A DNA stretch of 64,000 bases from Rhodocyclaceae bacterium (GTDB lineage: Bacteria > Pseudomonadota > Gammaproteobacteria > Burkholderiales > Rhodocyclaceae): assembly GCA_006218025.1 (NCBI GenBank), contig VBWA01000021.1, positions 1-64,000 on the forward strand. Direction: 5' to 3'. Shown piece after piece: positions 18,095 through 28,044 of this stretch; position 1 is the first letter of the stretch, and every line of letters starts with the position of its first letter. The position numbers and the translations under genes are program-made. Below the pieces are notes generated by a model. The model ran no database searches and was not told the DNA's origin. It saw only the letters and a list, made by a program, of their open reading frames with translations.

Positions 18095-18107
18095 CGCGTC
18101 CGGGAAC

Positions 18108-20015
18108 TCAGCGTTCCCTGGCGGCCTCCAGCGCCGCCTTGTGGATCTCCACCGGAAATTTCTCCTTCAGGGTCGAGATCCAGGCTGCGAACTCTTCCTC
18201 TGCAACAAAGCGGGCGTATTTCTGGGCCAGCGCTCGACCCTGCGGATCGTCAATGCCAATCTGCCCGACGCCCTTGACCGAGCTGATGCGATACAGGGCA
18301 TAACCGTTGCCCGGAAAGGCGACACCTGCGTGGGCCGGCAACTTTCCTGTATCCGCTTTGAATACTGCCTGCAAGGCATAGGGCGGCAGGCCCTGCGCTG
18401 CTGAGCGGCTGACGCTGCGCACAGCAGACCACTTGAGGTCGACCGCTTCGCCCTTCGCCAATCGGGCCAGCTTCGTCTCGCCGTCCTTTGTCGCCAGATT
18501 GAGCGCTTCCTCACGAACCAGGAACTTCTCGATGTCGCCTTTGACCACCTCCAGCACTTGCAGCGCCGCCGGCTTGTGCTCGAGCACGCGTGCGGATACC
18601 AGAGTACCCGGAGCCACCTCGACTGCCTCGGTGTTGCGTTTGTTCTTCAGGCCGTCATCGCTGAACAAGGCAGCGGCCAGTTTCGCATTGTCGAAAGGCG
18701 CGGGCATCTTGCCGCCCTTGACAAACCATGGCGTCTGACGAATTTCGAGCTTCCATTTCTCGGCTGCCGGCTTCAGGCTGTCGGCCTGTTCATAAACGAT
18801 ATTGCCAAATGCCTCGGCCGCTTCCGCATACTTCTTCATCCCGGATTCGCGCTTGATTTCAGCCACGACGTCCGCCTTGACCTCTTCGAGCGGTTTGACC
18901 CGTTCCGGACGCGCGCCCGTCACGCGGATGATGTGAAAACCGAAGTCGGAACGCACCACTTCCGAAATCTGCCCTTCCTTCAGCGTAAAGGCGGTGTCCT
19001 CGAACACTTTCACCATCGCTCCGCGACCGAACCAGTCGAGGTCTCCGCCCTTCTCGGCAGATCCGGGGTCCTGGGAGTTCATCTTGGCGAGCTTGGCAAA
19101 ATCGCCGGGCGCCTTCTTCACCTGCGCCAGAAGCTCATCCGCCTTGGCCTTTGCGGTCCTGGCTTCCGTGTCCGGCGCATCCTTGGCTGCGCGAATCAGG
19201 ATATGGCTGGCACGTCGCGTCTCGCCGTCCTTGTAACGATCCGCATGCGACTGATAGTAGGCCTTGACTTCCTCGTCGCTGATCGCTGCCTGCGCCGTCA
19301 GCGCGTCGCGGCTCAACACCAGGAACTCGGCACGCACCTGCTCCGGCAATTCGAACTTCTTGCGATTGGCCTCGTAATACTTTTGTGCGGCATCGGCGGC
19401 AAGCTTCACCTGGGTGGTGTAGGCCTCAGGCACCAACACCGCCTCAGCGACCTCGCGCTGCTCCAACTGTGTCGCCAACCAGCGACTGGCCGCGGCCTGA
19501 CCGACGATTCCGGCTTCGGTAACCGGAAACATCAGCTGTTGCATGGCCATGTCCTGACGCAGGCGCGCTTCGAACATCTCCTTGCTCATGCCTTGCCCTG
19601 CCACCAGGGCCTCGTAGCGCTCCCTGGAAAACTTTCCGTTTTCCTGCAGCGAGGGAACGCCGGCAATGAACTGCGCCAGTTGATCGTTGCTCACGACCAG
19701 GCGCGCCTTCTGCGCCTGCTCGACCAGCAGCCGTTGCGTCACCAGTGAATCAAGCACGGCACGGCGCATCTGCGGGGTTTCGAACATTGCCGGATCGAGC
19801 TTTCCGCCCAACTGGGCACGCATCCTGTCCTGTTGTTCGCGCAAGGCGGTTTCCAGCTCCTGCCGGCTGATCTTGCTGCGGCCGACGGTCGCGACACCGG
19901 CCCCGACATCGGCGTTGCGGACGTAGGAATCAACGCCCCAGAACGCGAACGGGAGCGTGATCAATGCGAGGAAACCCTGGGTGATCTTCTTGTTGTTGCG
20001 AACAAAATCAAGCAT
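18108..20015 (-). CDS. ppiD: Periplasmic folding chaperone PpiD (SurA/parvulin type)
   Basis: 635 residues. One N-terminal membrane anchor (about 13-30, [18 protein letters not shown]), a SurA_N-like chaperone region (about 40-200), a parvulin PPIase domain (about 265-370, ASHILIRAA start and [12 protein letters not shown]) and a C-terminal chaperone lobe. It assists outer-membrane and periplasmic protein folding at the inner membrane. It is downstream of lon and tRNA-Val, the common tig-clpP-clpX-lon-ppiD order. Confidence 0.93.
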   Translation of the reverse strand: MLDFVRNNKKITQGFLALITLPFAFWGVDSYVRNADVGAGVATVGRSKISRQELETALREQQDRMRAQLGGKLDPAMFETPQMRRAVLDSLVTQRLLVEQAQKARLVVSNDQLAQFIAGVPSLQENGKFSRERYEALVAGQGMSKEMFEARLRQDMAMQQLMFPVTEAGIVGQAAASRWLATQLEQREVAEAVLVPEAYTTQVKLAADAAQKYYEANRKKFELPEQVRAEFLVLSRDALTAQAAISDEEVKAYYQSHADRYKDGETRRASHILIRAAKDAPDTEARTAKAKADELLAQVKKAPGDFAKLAKMNSQDPGSAEKGGDLDWFGRGAMVKVFEDTAFTLKEGQISEVVRSDFGFHIIRVTGARPERVKPLEEVKADVVAEIKRESGMKKYAEAAEAFGNIVYEQADSLKPAAEKWKLEIRQTPWFVKGGKMPAPFDNAKLAAALFSDDGLKNKRNTEAVEVAPGTLVSARVLEHKPAALQVLEVVKGDIEKFLVREEALNLATKDGETKLARLAKGEAVDLKWSAVRSVSRSAAQGLPPYALQAVFKADTGKLPAHAGVAFPGNGYALYRISSVKGVGQIGIDDPQGRALAQKYARFVAEEEFAAWISTLKEKFPVEIHKAALEAARER

Positions 20016-20036
20016 GCGTTGATAGCCCTAAATGCG

Positions 20037-20064
20037 ACAAAGGCGAACAGCAGTTCGCCTTTGT
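20037..20064 (-). terminator. Hairpin terminator downstream of tRNA-Val
   Basis: Perfect 12-bp arms (ACAAAGGCGAAC and GTTCGCCTTTGT) around AGCA, 4 bases past the tRNA 3' end. The T-run is short. Confidence 0.65.
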
Positions 20065-20068
20065 TCGG

Positions 20069-20144
20069 TGGTGGGTGCTGACGGGGTCGAACCGCCGACA
20101 TTCTGCGTGTAAGGCAGACGCTCTACCAACTGAGCTAAGCACCC
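20069..20144 (-). tRNA. tRNA-Val (TAC)
   Basis: 76 bases with encoded CCA. Acceptor GGGTGCT pairs with AGCACCC, the D arm is TTAGCTCAGTTGGTAGAGC, the anticodon loop contains TAC (CTTACAC), and the T arm is GGCGGTTCGACCCCGTC-like. Confidence 0.95.
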
Positions 20145-20203
20145 GCTGAACGGCGGCTGCCCACATCGGACAGCCGGCGACAATTCTATCAGTTCGCTAC
20201 CGC

Positions 20204-22621
20204 TCAGTGGGTGACCACCCCGGTCACCGCAGCATCACCGACAACAGCCGCCACCGCTGGCGTTGCGGGTTGCTCCGGCAAGGGCTGAGGCATCCGTTCA
20301 AGAGCGAGTTCCAGCACCTTGTCGATCCACCGCACCGGCAGGATCTCGATCCGGTTCTTGATGGTGTCCGGGATCTCGGTCAGATCCTTCACGTTCTCTT
20401 CCGGAATCAGCGCGAGGCGAATGCCACCGCGGACTGCCGCCAACAGCTTTTCCTTGAGGCCGCCGATCGGCAGTACTTCGCCGCGCAGCGTGATCTCGCC
20501 TGTCATCGCCACGTCGGCGCGCACCGGAATCCCGGTCAGCACCGAGACCAGCGCAGTACAGATGGCGATGCCGGCGCTGGGACCATCCTTGGGCGTCGCG
20601 CCTTCGGGCAGGTGAATGTGGATATCGTTCTTCTGATAGAAATCATCCTGAATGCCGAGCGCCTGGCTGCGCTTGCGCACCACCGACAAGGCAGCCTGAA
20701 TCGACTCCTGCATGACTTCGCCCAACTTGCCGGTGGTCATGGTCTTGCCCTTGCCCGGCAGGGCCACGGCCTCGATGGTCAGCAACTCGCCACCCACTTC
20801 GGTCCACGCCAGACCGGTCACCTGGCCTATCTGATTTTCCTTTTCCGCCATGCCAAAGCTGTAACGGCGCACACCGAGGAACTTGTCGAGGGTCTTGGCA
20901 TTGACCACGATCTTGTTCTTGCGTGCCTTCATCACCAGCGACTTCACCACCTTGCGGCAGATCTTCGAAATCTCGCGTTCCAGGGCGCGCACGCCGGCTT
21001 CGCGCGAGTAGTAGCGCACGATGTCGCGCAGGGCGTCCTCGGTGATCGAGAGTTCGTCGCGCTTGATGCCGTTGGCCTTCTGCTGCTTCGGCACCAGGTA
21101 GCGCAGGGCAATATTGACCTTTTCGTCCTCGGTGTAGCCCGCGAGCCGAATCACCTCCAGGCGATCGAGCAAGGCCGCCGGGATGTTCAGCGTGTTGGCC
21201 GTAGCGACGAACATGACGTCGGACAGGTCAAAATCCACCTCGATGTAGTGATCCTGGAAAGTGTGGTTCTGTTCCGGGTCGAGTACCTCAAGCAAAGCCG
21301 ACGAAGGATCGCCGCGGAAGTCCTGCCCCATCTTGTCCACTTCGTCGAGCAGGAACAGCGGGTTCTTGACCCCGACCTTGGCCATGTTCTGCAGGATCTT
21401 GCCCGGCATCGAGCCGATGTAGGTACGGCGATGGCCTCGGATTTCGGCCTCGTCTCGCACGCCGCCCAAGGCCATGCGCACGAACTTGCGATTGGTGGAT
21501 TTGGCAATCGACTGCCCGAGAGACGTCTTGCCCACGCCGGGGGGACCGACCAGACACAGGATCGGCGCTTTCACCTTGTCCACCCGTTGTTGCACGGCAA
21601 GGTATTCGACGATGCGTTCCTTGACCTTTTCCAGGCCATAGTGGTCTCGGTCGAGGATCTTCTCGGCCGCCGACAGATCCTTGCTGATCCGCGACTTCTT
21701 TTTCCACGGCAGCGCCAGCAGGGTCTCGATGTAGTTCCGCACCACGGTGGCCTCAGCGGACATGGGCGACATCAGCTTGAGCTTCTTGACCTCCGCGTTG
21801 ACCTTGGCCAGGGCTTCCTTGCTCATGCCCGCCGCCTTGATCTTCTTCTCCATCTCATCGATGTCGGCGCCCTCCTCACCTTCGCCGAGTTCCTTCTGGA
21901 TGGCCTTGACCTGCTCGTTGAGGTAATACTCACGCTGGCTCTTTTCCATCTGGCGCTTGACGCGGCCGCGGATGCGCTTTTCGACCTGCAGGATGTCGAG
22001 CTCGGCTTCCAGCTGGCCGAGCAGTTTTTCCAGGCGTTCGGCAACACCGAAAACTTCGAGCACGTCCTGCTTCTGTTCGAGCTTCAGGGGCAGGTGTGCG
22101 GCGATAGTATCGGCAAGACGCCCCGCCTCCTCGATACCGGCCAGCGAGGTCAGCACCTCGGGCGGAATCTTCTTGTTGAGCTTGACGTACTGATCGAACT
22201 GCGCCAGCACTGTGCGTCGCATGGCCTCGATCTCGTTGTCGGCGCGCTCCTCGACCGAGATCAGGCTGACATCGGCGACGAACATGGTGCGCTGGTCTTC
22301 GATACGCAGCACCCGTGCCCGCTGAACGCCTTCCACCAGCACCTTGACGGTGCCGTCCGGCAGCTTGAGCATCTGCAGGATGTTGGCGAGACAGCCGATC
22401 TCGTACATGTCCTCCGGCACGGGCTCATCCTTGGCCGCGGACTTCTGCGCCACGAGGAGGATATTCTTGCCGGCCTCCATGGCCGTTTCCAGCGCCTTGA
22501 TCGACTTCGGGCGCCCGACGAACAGCGGGATCACCATATGCGGGAATACCACCACGTCGCGCAAGGGCAACAGCGGCAGGGATTGGGTCTCTACGGGGGA
22601 GGCGGGTAGGCCAGACATCAT
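20204..22621 (-). CDS. lon: ATP-dependent protease Lon
   Basis: 805 residues, full length. N-terminal substrate domain (PLLPLRDVVVFPHMVIPLFVGR), AAA+ domain with Walker A GPPGVGKTS and Walker B LFLLDEVDK, and a C-terminal protease with catalytic Ser in PKDGPSAG and Lys in GGLKEKLLAA. It degrades misfolded and regulatory proteins in the cytoplasm. A sigma-32-like promoter lies directly upstream. An Ala/Val/Pro-rich tail of about 30 residues follows the usual end. Confidence 0.97.
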   Translation of the reverse strand: MMSGLPASPVETQSLPLLPLRDVVVFPHMVIPLFVGRPKSIKALETAMEAGKNILLVAQKSAAKDEPVPEDMYEIGCLANILQMLKLPDGTVKVLVEGVQRARVLRIEDQRTMFVADVSLISVEERADNEIEAMRRTVLAQFDQYVKLNKKIPPEVLTSLAGIEEAGRLADTIAAHLPLKLEQKQDVLEVFGVAERLEKLLGQLEAELDILQVEKRIRGRVKRQMEKSQREYYLNEQVKAIQKELGEGEEGADIDEMEKKIKAAGMSKEALAKVNAEVKKLKLMSPMSAEATVVRNYIETLLALPWKKKSRISKDLSAAEKILDRDHYGLEKVKERIVEYLAVQQRVDKVKAPILCLVGPPGVGKTSLGQSIAKSTNRKFVRMALGGVRDEAEIRGHRRTYIGSMPGKILQNMAKVGVKNPLFLLDEVDKMGQDFRGDPSSALLEVLDPEQNHTFQDHYIEVDFDLSDVMFVATANTLNIPAALLDRLEVIRLAGYTEDEKVNIALRYLVPKQQKANGIKRDELSITEDALRDIVRYYSREAGVRALEREISKICRKVVKSLVMKARKNKIVVNAKTLDKFLGVRRYSFGMAEKENQIGQVTGLAWTEVGGELLTIEAVALPGKGKTMTTGKLGEVMQESIQAALSVVRKRSQALGIQDDFYQKNDIHIHLPEGATPKDGPSAGIAICTALVSVLTGIPVRADVAMTGEITLRGEVLPIGGLKEKLLAAVRGGIRLALIPEENVKDLTEIPDTIKNRIEILPVRWIDKVLELALERMPQPLPEQPATPAVAAVVGDAAVTGVVTH

Positions 22622-22653
22622 CGTGTCCTTCGGTTATGAGTCACGCCGTCCAC

Positions 22654-22679
22654 ATTGGGGCGGGTGACCGGTATTCAAG
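22654..22679 (-). promoter_or_regulatory. Heat-shock (sigma-32) promoter of lon
   Basis: On the minus strand CTTGAA, 13 bases, then CCCCAAT, very close to the sigma-32 consensus CTTGAAA/CCCCATNT, 30-35 bases before the lon ATG. Confidence 0.75.
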
Positions 22680-22697
22680 GCAGCGGTCGCTGCCGGG

Positions 22698-23966
22698 TCA
22701 GTTGGAACCCGAAACCTTGGGCTGGTCGGCGTAGATCATCAGCGGCTGGGCGCCGCTTTCGATGGTGCTTTCGTCGATAACAACCTTGCTGACGCTCTCC
22801 ATGGTCGGCAATTCATACATGGTGTCGAGCAGCACATTTTCGAGAATCGAACGCAAGCCTCGCGCACCGGTCTTGCGCTTCAAGGCCTTTTTGGCAATTG
22901 CCTGAAGCGCCGAGGGACGCACTTCGAGTTCCACGCCTTCCATGGCAAAAAGCTTGTGATACTGCTTGATCAGGGCGTTCTTCGGTTCAATCAGGATTTC
23001 GACCAGCGCCTCTTCGTCGAGTTCCTGCAAGGTCGCAATCACGGGCAGGCGGCCGATCAGCTCCGGAATCAGGCCGAACTTGATCATATCCTCGGGCTCG
23101 ACCTGCTTCAGCACCTCGCTGACATTGCTGGCGTCCCGGCTTTTCACCTCGGCGCCAAAGCCGATGCCGCCCTTCTCCGAGCGGCTGCGAATCACCTTGT
23201 CCAGTCCGTCGAATGCCCCACCGCAAATGAACAGGATGTTGGTGGTGTCGATCTGGATGAAATCCTGGTTCGGATGCTTGCGCCCGCCCTGCGGTGGAAT
23301 GCTTGCCACCGTACCTTCGATCAGCTTCAGCAGCGCCTGCTGGACCCCCTCGCCGGACACATCGCGCGTGATCGAAGGGTTGTCCGACTTGCGTGAAATC
23401 TTGTCTATTTCATCAATATAGACAATGCCCTGCTGAGCCTTCTCGACTTCGTGATCGCACTTTTGCAGCAACTTCTGAATGATGTTTTCGACGTCCTCGC
23501 CGACATAACCCGCCTCGGTCAGCGTGGTCGCGTCGGCCATGACGAAGGGCACGTTGAGCGTGCGCGCCAGAGTTTGCGCCAACAGCGTCTTGCCGGACCC
23601 GGTGGGGCCGATGAGCAGGATGTTGCTCTTCGACAGTTCAATGCCGTCGCTGCCCTTTTCCTGATGCCGGATGCGCTTGTAGTGGTTATAGACCGCCACG
23701 GCAAGGATCTTCTTCGCCGAATCCTGCCCGATCACGTACTGATCGAGCATCTCGCGGATCTCCTTCGGCGCCGGCAGTTCGCGCTTGGATGTGCCCTCGG
23801 GAACGGCGGCGATCTCGTCGCGGATGATGTCGTTGCAAAGCTCGATGCACTCGTCGCAGATAAAAACGGAGGGCCCGGCGATCAGCTTCTTGACCTCATG
23901 CTGGCTCTTTCCGCAGAAGGAGCAATACAACAGCTTTTCTCCGCTACCCGATTTCTTGTCCGCCAT
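22698..23966 (-). CDS. clpX: ClpX, ATPase subunit of the ClpXP protease
   Basis: 422 residues. N-terminal zinc finger of four Cys (YCSFCGKSQ and [10 protein letters not shown]), AAA+ Walker A GPTGSGKT, Walker B VYIDEIDK, pore loop GYVGED and an intact RNP/sensor region. It unfolds tagged proteins into ClpP. It sits between clpP (24 bases upstream) and lon. Confidence 0.97.
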   Translation of the reverse strand: MADKKSGSGEKLLYCSFCGKSQHEVKKLIAGPSVFICDECIELCNDIIRDEIAAVPEGTSKRELPAPKEIREMLDQYVIGQDSAKKILAVAVYNHYKRIRHQEKGSDGIELSKSNILLIGPTGSGKTLLAQTLARTLNVPFVMADATTLTEAGYVGEDVENIIQKLLQKCDHEVEKAQQGIVYIDEIDKISRKSDNPSITRDVSGEGVQQALLKLIEGTVASIPPQGGRKHPNQDFIQIDTTNILFICGGAFDGLDKVIRSRSEKGGIGFGAEVKSRDASNVSEVLKQVEPEDMIKFGLIPELIGRLPVIATLQELDEEALVEILIEPKNALIKQYHKLFAMEGVELEVRPSALQAIAKKALKRKTGARGLRSILENVLLDTMYELPTMESVSKVVIDESTIESGAQPLMIYADQPKVSGSN

Positions 23967-23990
23967 CTTCGTCTCCGTGTGCGCGAACGC

Positions 23991-24680
23991 TCAAGCCTTG
24001 GCAGGCTCGGCGGCTTCGTCGCGACTGGTCAATACCTTGTCGACCAGACCATACTCCACGGCCGCCTCGGCCGAAAGGAAGTTGTCGCGATCGGTATCGC
24101 GCTCGATGCGCTCGATCGACTGGCCGGTATGGTGCGCCAGCATGCTGTTGAGTTTCTGCTTGAGGAACAGGATTTCCTTGGCATGGATCTCGATGTCCGA
24201 GGCCTGCCCCTGGAAGCCGCCCATCGGCTGATGGATCATCACGCGTGAATTCGGGAGGCAGTAGCGCTTGCCCTTTTCGCCGGCGGCGAGCAGAAACGAA
24301 CCCATGCTGCACGCCTGTCCGATGCACAGCGTCGATACGTTGGGCTTGATGAACTGCATGGTGTCGTAGATGGCCATCCCCGCAGTGACGGAACCGCCCG
24401 GCGAATTGATGTAGAAGAAGATGTCCTTGTCCGGATTTTCCGATTCCAGAAACAGCAGCTGGGCCACGATCAGATTGGCAGTTCCGTCATTGACCGGCCC
24501 GACCAGGAAAATCACCCGCTCGCGCAGCAGGCGCGAATAGATGTCGTAGGCCCGCTCGCCGCGTCCGCTTGTCTCGATGACCATGGGCACGAGGCCCAGC
24601 GCCTGCGTCTCAGGAGCCGGTGCATCGAAGGCACCACCATTTTGTCGCGAACCGTACATGGACATCTCCGGGAAGATCAT
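23991..24680 (-). CDS. clpP: ClpP protease subunit
   Basis: 229 residues. Catalytic triad: Ser in [13 protein letters not shown], His in VMIHQPMGG and Asp in ERDTDRDNF. The residue before the nucleophile Ser is Cys where Ala is usual. The ATG at 24680 overlaps the tig stop (ATGA), but an internal ATG at residue 8 has a better GGAG spacing and may be the real start. Confidence 0.96.
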   Translation of the reverse strand: MIFPEMSMYGSRQNGGAFDAPAPETQALGLVPMVIETSGRGERAYDIYSRLLRERVIFLVGPVNDGTANLIVAQLLFLESENPDKDIFFYINSPGGSVTAGMAIYDTMQFIKPNVSTLCIGQACSMGSFLLAAGEKGKRYCLPNSRVMIHQPMGGFQGQASDIEIHAKEILFLKQKLNSMLAHHTGQSIERIERDTDRDNFLSAEAAVEYGLVDKVLTSRDEAAEPAKA

Positions 24681-26026
24681 GCTGCATTTCCCATCAGTTC
24701 ATCAAAGGCGATGGGGGTTTCGCTGACTTTGGCGCTGGCGAGCACCCAATCCACCACGTTGTTCTCCAGCGCGAGCGCCTCTGCCTCGGCCAGCCGCTCC
24801 GGCTGGGAATAGTACCAGCGCACCACTTCCTTGGGGTCTTCGAAAGTTTCCGCAAATTCGTCAACGATGGCACGCACCTGCTCCGGTTTGACATGAAGGT
24901 CCTTGGCCTTGACCAACTCAGCAAGAAGCAGGCCAAGTTTCACGCGACGCGACGCCTGCTCGGTGAACCAGGAAGCCTCGACCGGAATGTTCTTCATCGC
25001 CATGCCGCGCGACTCCATGTCGCGGCGCGCAGCCTCGGCCATCTGCTGCGATTCGACCTCGACCAGGGCTTTGGGCACCTCGATCGGATTCACCTTGAGC
25101 AGCGCCTCCATGACCTGTTCCTTGACCTTCGCCAGCAGACGCTTCTTGACTTCGCGCTCCAGATTCGAGCGAACCTCGACGCGCATCTTCTCGACATCGC
25201 CATCGGCGACACCGAGTTGCTTCGCGAAGTCGGCATCGATCTCCGGCAACTGGGCAGCCTCGACCTTCTTCACGGTCACCTCGAACTGCACCGTCGCGCC
25301 AGCCAGTTCCGCGGTCTGATAGTCGGCAGGGAAGTTCACATCGAAGACCTTGGTGTCGCCGGCCTTGACGCCTTCAAGCTGCGCTTCGAAATCCGGCAGC
25401 ATCTGGCCGCCACCCACCATCACCGCAAAGTCGCTGGCCTTGCCACCCTGGAATTCCTCGCCATCCCTGCGTCCGATGAAGTCGATCACCAGGCGATCTC
25501 CATTCGTTGCGCCTCGGTCGGTCTCGACGTAGGTCGTCCGCTGCTTGCGCAGGACTTCCAGCGTCTTGTCGACCTCGGCATCGGTCACCGTCAGGGTGGG
25601 CTTGGAAAACGCCTGGCCGGAGACGTCTGCCGGCGTGATGTCGGGATAGACCTCGAAAATCGCGGTGAAACCCAGCAGTCCCGGGCTGGCATCGGACTTC
25701 GGCTCGATGCGCGGATAACCCGCGACGCGCAGCTTCTGCTCGCGAACCTTCTCGCCATAGGCCTTCTCCACCGCAGCGCCGATCGCTTCCGAACGCGCCT
25801 GGGAACCATATTGCTGGGCGACCATCTTCATCGGCACTTTGCCCGGACGGAAACCCGCCATCTTCACGGTGCGCGACATCCGCTTCAGGCGCTGCTCGAC
25901 ATCCTTGTCGATCTCTGCCATGGCCACCGTCATGTCGATGCGCCGCTCCAGCGCGCTGCTGGTGTCGATTGCCACGTCCGTCGTTGCCTTGTCCGTCATC
26001 TCTATATCCGTCATTGAAGAATTCAT
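24677..26026 (-). CDS. tig: Trigger factor, ribosome-bound chaperone
   Basis: About 449 residues from an ATG at 26026. In-frame ATGs at 26014 and 25999 are alternatives, and the reading frame further upstream runs into tRNA-Leu, so it cannot be the start. Domains: ribosome-binding N-terminus with the [12 protein letters not shown] signature, an FKBP-type PPIase in the middle ([19 protein letters not shown]) and a C-terminal helical chaperone. First gene of tig-clpP-clpX. Confidence 0.95.
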   Translation of the reverse strand: MNSSMTDIEMTDKATTDVAIDTSSALERRIDMTVAMAEIDKDVEQRLKRMSRTVKMAGFRPGKVPMKMVAQQYGSQARSEAIGAAVEKAYGEKVREQKLRVAGYPRIEPKSDASPGLLGFTAIFEVYPDITPADVSGQAFSKPTLTVTDAEVDKTLEVLRKQRTTYVETDRGATNGDRLVIDFIGRRDGEEFQGGKASDFAVMVGGGQMLPDFEAQLEGVKAGDTKVFDVNFPADYQTAELAGATVQFEVTVKKVEAAQLPEIDADFAKQLGVADGDVEKMRVEVRSNLEREVKKRLLAKVKEQVMEALLKVNPIEVPKALVEVESQQMAEAARRDMESRGMAMKNIPVEASWFTEQASRRVKLGLLLAELVKAKDLHVKPEQVRAIVDEFAETFEDPKEVVRWYYSQPERLAEAEALALENNVVDWVLASAKVSETPIAFDELMGNAA

Positions 26027-26073
26027 TGAAAAAAACCACTCTCCCGCCAAGTTCCGCAGCGGCGCCCCATAGC

Positions 26074-26158
26074 TGGTGCCCAGGAAGGGACTCGAACCCC
26101 CACGCCTCGCGGCGCCAGAACCTAAATCTGGTGCGTCTACCAATTCCGCCACCTGGGC
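26074..26158 (-). tRNA. tRNA-Leu (TAG)
   Basis: 85 bases with encoded CCA and a long variable arm. Acceptor GCCCAGG/CCTGGGC, anticodon stem CCAGA/TCTGG with loop TTTAGGT giving TAG. Confidence 0.95.
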
Positions 26159-26366
26159 TCATGCCGCAAACGGCCATTAATCAAAGCCAAAACGACACGA
26201 CGTGGATTGCGAATTTTACCTGCTTTCCCCATTTCTTTCCGACTTGGCGCCATCCCGGCGCATGACCTGCCCTCGCCTCGCTCAGCCAATCAACAGCCGG
26301 ACACGCCAACGGCGGACCATCGAAAGCCGGCGGCGCAGACGGCTCTGTATATACTCCTGCCGCACC

Positions 26367-27203
26367 ATGGCCGTCGATCACTACGAAAACTTTCCCGTTG
26401 CCTCGATTCTTCTGCCGGCGCCCTTGCGCGAGCCGGTGGCGGCCATTTACGGCTTTGCCAGGAGCGCCGACGACTTCGCCGACGAAGGAGATCTGTCGCC
26501 GCAGCAACGCAGCGCACTGCTGGCCGGCTACCAGGACGAACTCGATGCGATCGGGCAGGGCCGGCCGACGCAGCATCCGGTATTCCTGCGCCTGAGGCCG
26601 GTGATCGCACGCTACGACCTGCCGCTGCAACTGTTTCGCGACCTGCTCGATGCCTTCGTGCAGGACGTAAGCAAGGACCGCTACGGCGACTTCGACGAAC
26701 TCATGGACTACTGCCGCCGCTCCGCCGACCCGGTCGGACGCCTGTTGCTGCATCTGTTCGGCCACGCCACGGCGCAGAACCTGTCCCGCTCGGACGCCAT
26801 CTGCTCCGCGCTGCAGTTGATCAACCACTGGCAGGATGTCGGCATCGATGCGACCAAGGGCGCCAACGGCCGAATCTATCTGCCGCAGGACGACATGGCG
26901 CGCTTTGGTGTCAGCGACGACGATATCCTGCACCGTGTCGCCAGCGCCGACTTTCAAGATCTGCTGCGATTCCAGGTCGAACGCGCGCGCGCGCTGATGC
27001 TCAGCGGCGCGCCGCTGGGCTGGGACCTGCCGGGACGCATCGGCCTCGAAATCCGCGCCATCGTGGCCGGCGGCCTGCGCATTCTGGATAAAATCGAGGC
27101 TGCCGATTACGACGTGTTCACCCGACGCCCCATGCTCCAGCCTCTCGATTGGCCACTGATAGCTTGGCGCTCGCTGGTCCGCCCACTGGACCCCCCTCGG
27201 TAA
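26367..27203 (+). CDS. hpnC: Squalene synthase HpnC
   Basis: 278 residues from the ATG at 26367. Squalene/phytoene synthase fold. The DxxxD-like motifs are SADDFADE near 30 and the second NHWQDVGID, with the family RIYLPQDDMARFGV. In the three-gene route HpnC and HpnD work with HpnE to make squalene from farnesyl diphosphate for hopanoids. It is 7 bases upstream of hpnD. No squalene-hopene cyclase is in the window. Confidence 0.93.
   Translation: MAVDHYENFPVASILLPAPLREPVAAIYGFARSADDFADEGDLSPQQRSALLAGYQDELDAIGQGRPTQHPVFLRLRPVIARYDLPLQLFRDLLDAFVQDVSKDRYGDFDELMDYCRRSADPVGRLLLHLFGHATAQNLSRSDAICSALQLINHWQDVGIDATKGANGRIYLPQDDMARFGVSDDDILHRVASADFQDLLRFQVERARALMLSGAPLGWDLPGRIGLEIRAIVAGGLRILDKIEAADYDVFTRRPMLQPLDWPLIAWRSLVRPLDPPR
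26931..26954 (+). repeat. Dispersed repeat copy inside hpnC
   Basis: ACCGTGTCG then CCAGCGCCGACTTT. The encoded VASADFQ aligns to HpnD without a gap, so here the match may be substitution or chance, not an insertion. Confidence 0.5.
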
Positions 27204-27210
27204 ATTCGCC

Positions 27211-28044
27211 GTGACTCCCGATCAATATTGCCAGGAACGGGCCGCGCAAAGCGGCTCCAGCTTTTACTACAGCTTCCTGTTTCTCGAACCGCTCCGGCGC
27301 CAAGCCATCACGGCGCTCTACGCCTTTTGCCGCGAAGTCGACGACGTGGTCGACGAATGCCCCGATGCCCTTCTGGCGCGTGCCAAACTGGGCTGGTGGC
27401 GCAGCGAAGTGGCGGCACTGTTTGAAGGTCATCCCACTCATCCGGTGACCCAGGCGCTGGCTGTATCCCTCAAAGGGTTCTACCTGCCGCAGGAGCAATT
27501 GCTGGAAATCATCGACGGCATGGAGATGGATCTCGACCAGGTCCGCTATGCGGATTTCAAGGCGCTGCACCTTTACTGCTATCGCGTCGCCAGCGTGGTC
27601 GGCCTGCTCGCCGCGGAAATCTTCGGCTACAGCGACCGCCAGACGCTCAAGTACGCTCACGACCTCGGCCTTGCCTTCCAGCTCACCAACATCATCCGCG
27701 ACGTCGGCGAAGATGCGCGGCGAGGCCGCATCTACCTGCCGCAGGACGAAATGTCGCGCTTTGACGTAAGCGATTCCGATCTGCTGCAGGCAAACTATTC
27801 GGACAACTTCCGCCGCCTCATGGCGTTCCAGGTCGAACGCGCCCGGACCCTATACCAGCAGGCCTTTGCCCAGCTTCCCGCTGCCGACCGCAAGGCGCAG
27901 CGCGCCGGGCTGATCATGGCCGCGATCTACCGCGCGACGCTCGATGAAATCGTGCGCGACGACTATCGCGTGCTGGACCAGCGCATCTCCCTGCCGCCGC
28001 TGCGCAAGCTGTGGCTTGCCGGAAAAACCTGGATCAGAGCATGA
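27211..28044 (+). CDS. hpnD: Presqualene diphosphate synthase HpnD
   Basis: 277 residues, GTG start. It has both Asp-rich motifs: REVDDVVDE near 43-51 and NIIRDVGEDARRGRIYLPQDE near 160-180. It condenses two farnesyl diphosphates to presqualene diphosphate. It overlaps hpnE by 4 bases. Confidence 0.94.
   Translation: MTPDQYCQERAAQSGSSFYYSFLFLEPLRRQAITALYAFCREVDDVVDECPDALLARAKLGWWRSEVAALFEGHPTHPVTQALAVSLKGFYLPQEQLLEIIDGMEMDLDQVRYADFKALHLYCYRVASVVGLLAAEIFGYSDRQTLKYAHDLGLAFQLTNIIRDVGEDARRGRIYLPQDEMSRFDVSDSDLLQANYSDNFRRLMAFQVERARTLYQQAFAQLPAADRKAQRAGLIMAAIYRATLDEIVRDDYRVLDQRISLPPLRKLWLAGKTWIRA

Noticed and set aside
19860-19920. VGAGVATVG in PpiD as another repeat copy
   Set aside because: The DNA does not keep the CCAGCGCCGACT core and relatives have similar residues there.
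20207-22609. 800-codon open frame on the plus strand opposite lon
   Set aside because: It exactly mirrors lon, a clear gene, and its translation has no family features; long antisense frames are common at high GC.
26030-26152. N-terminal extension of trigger factor upstream of 26026
   Set aside because: This part of the frame overlaps tRNA-Leu, so it is not coding.
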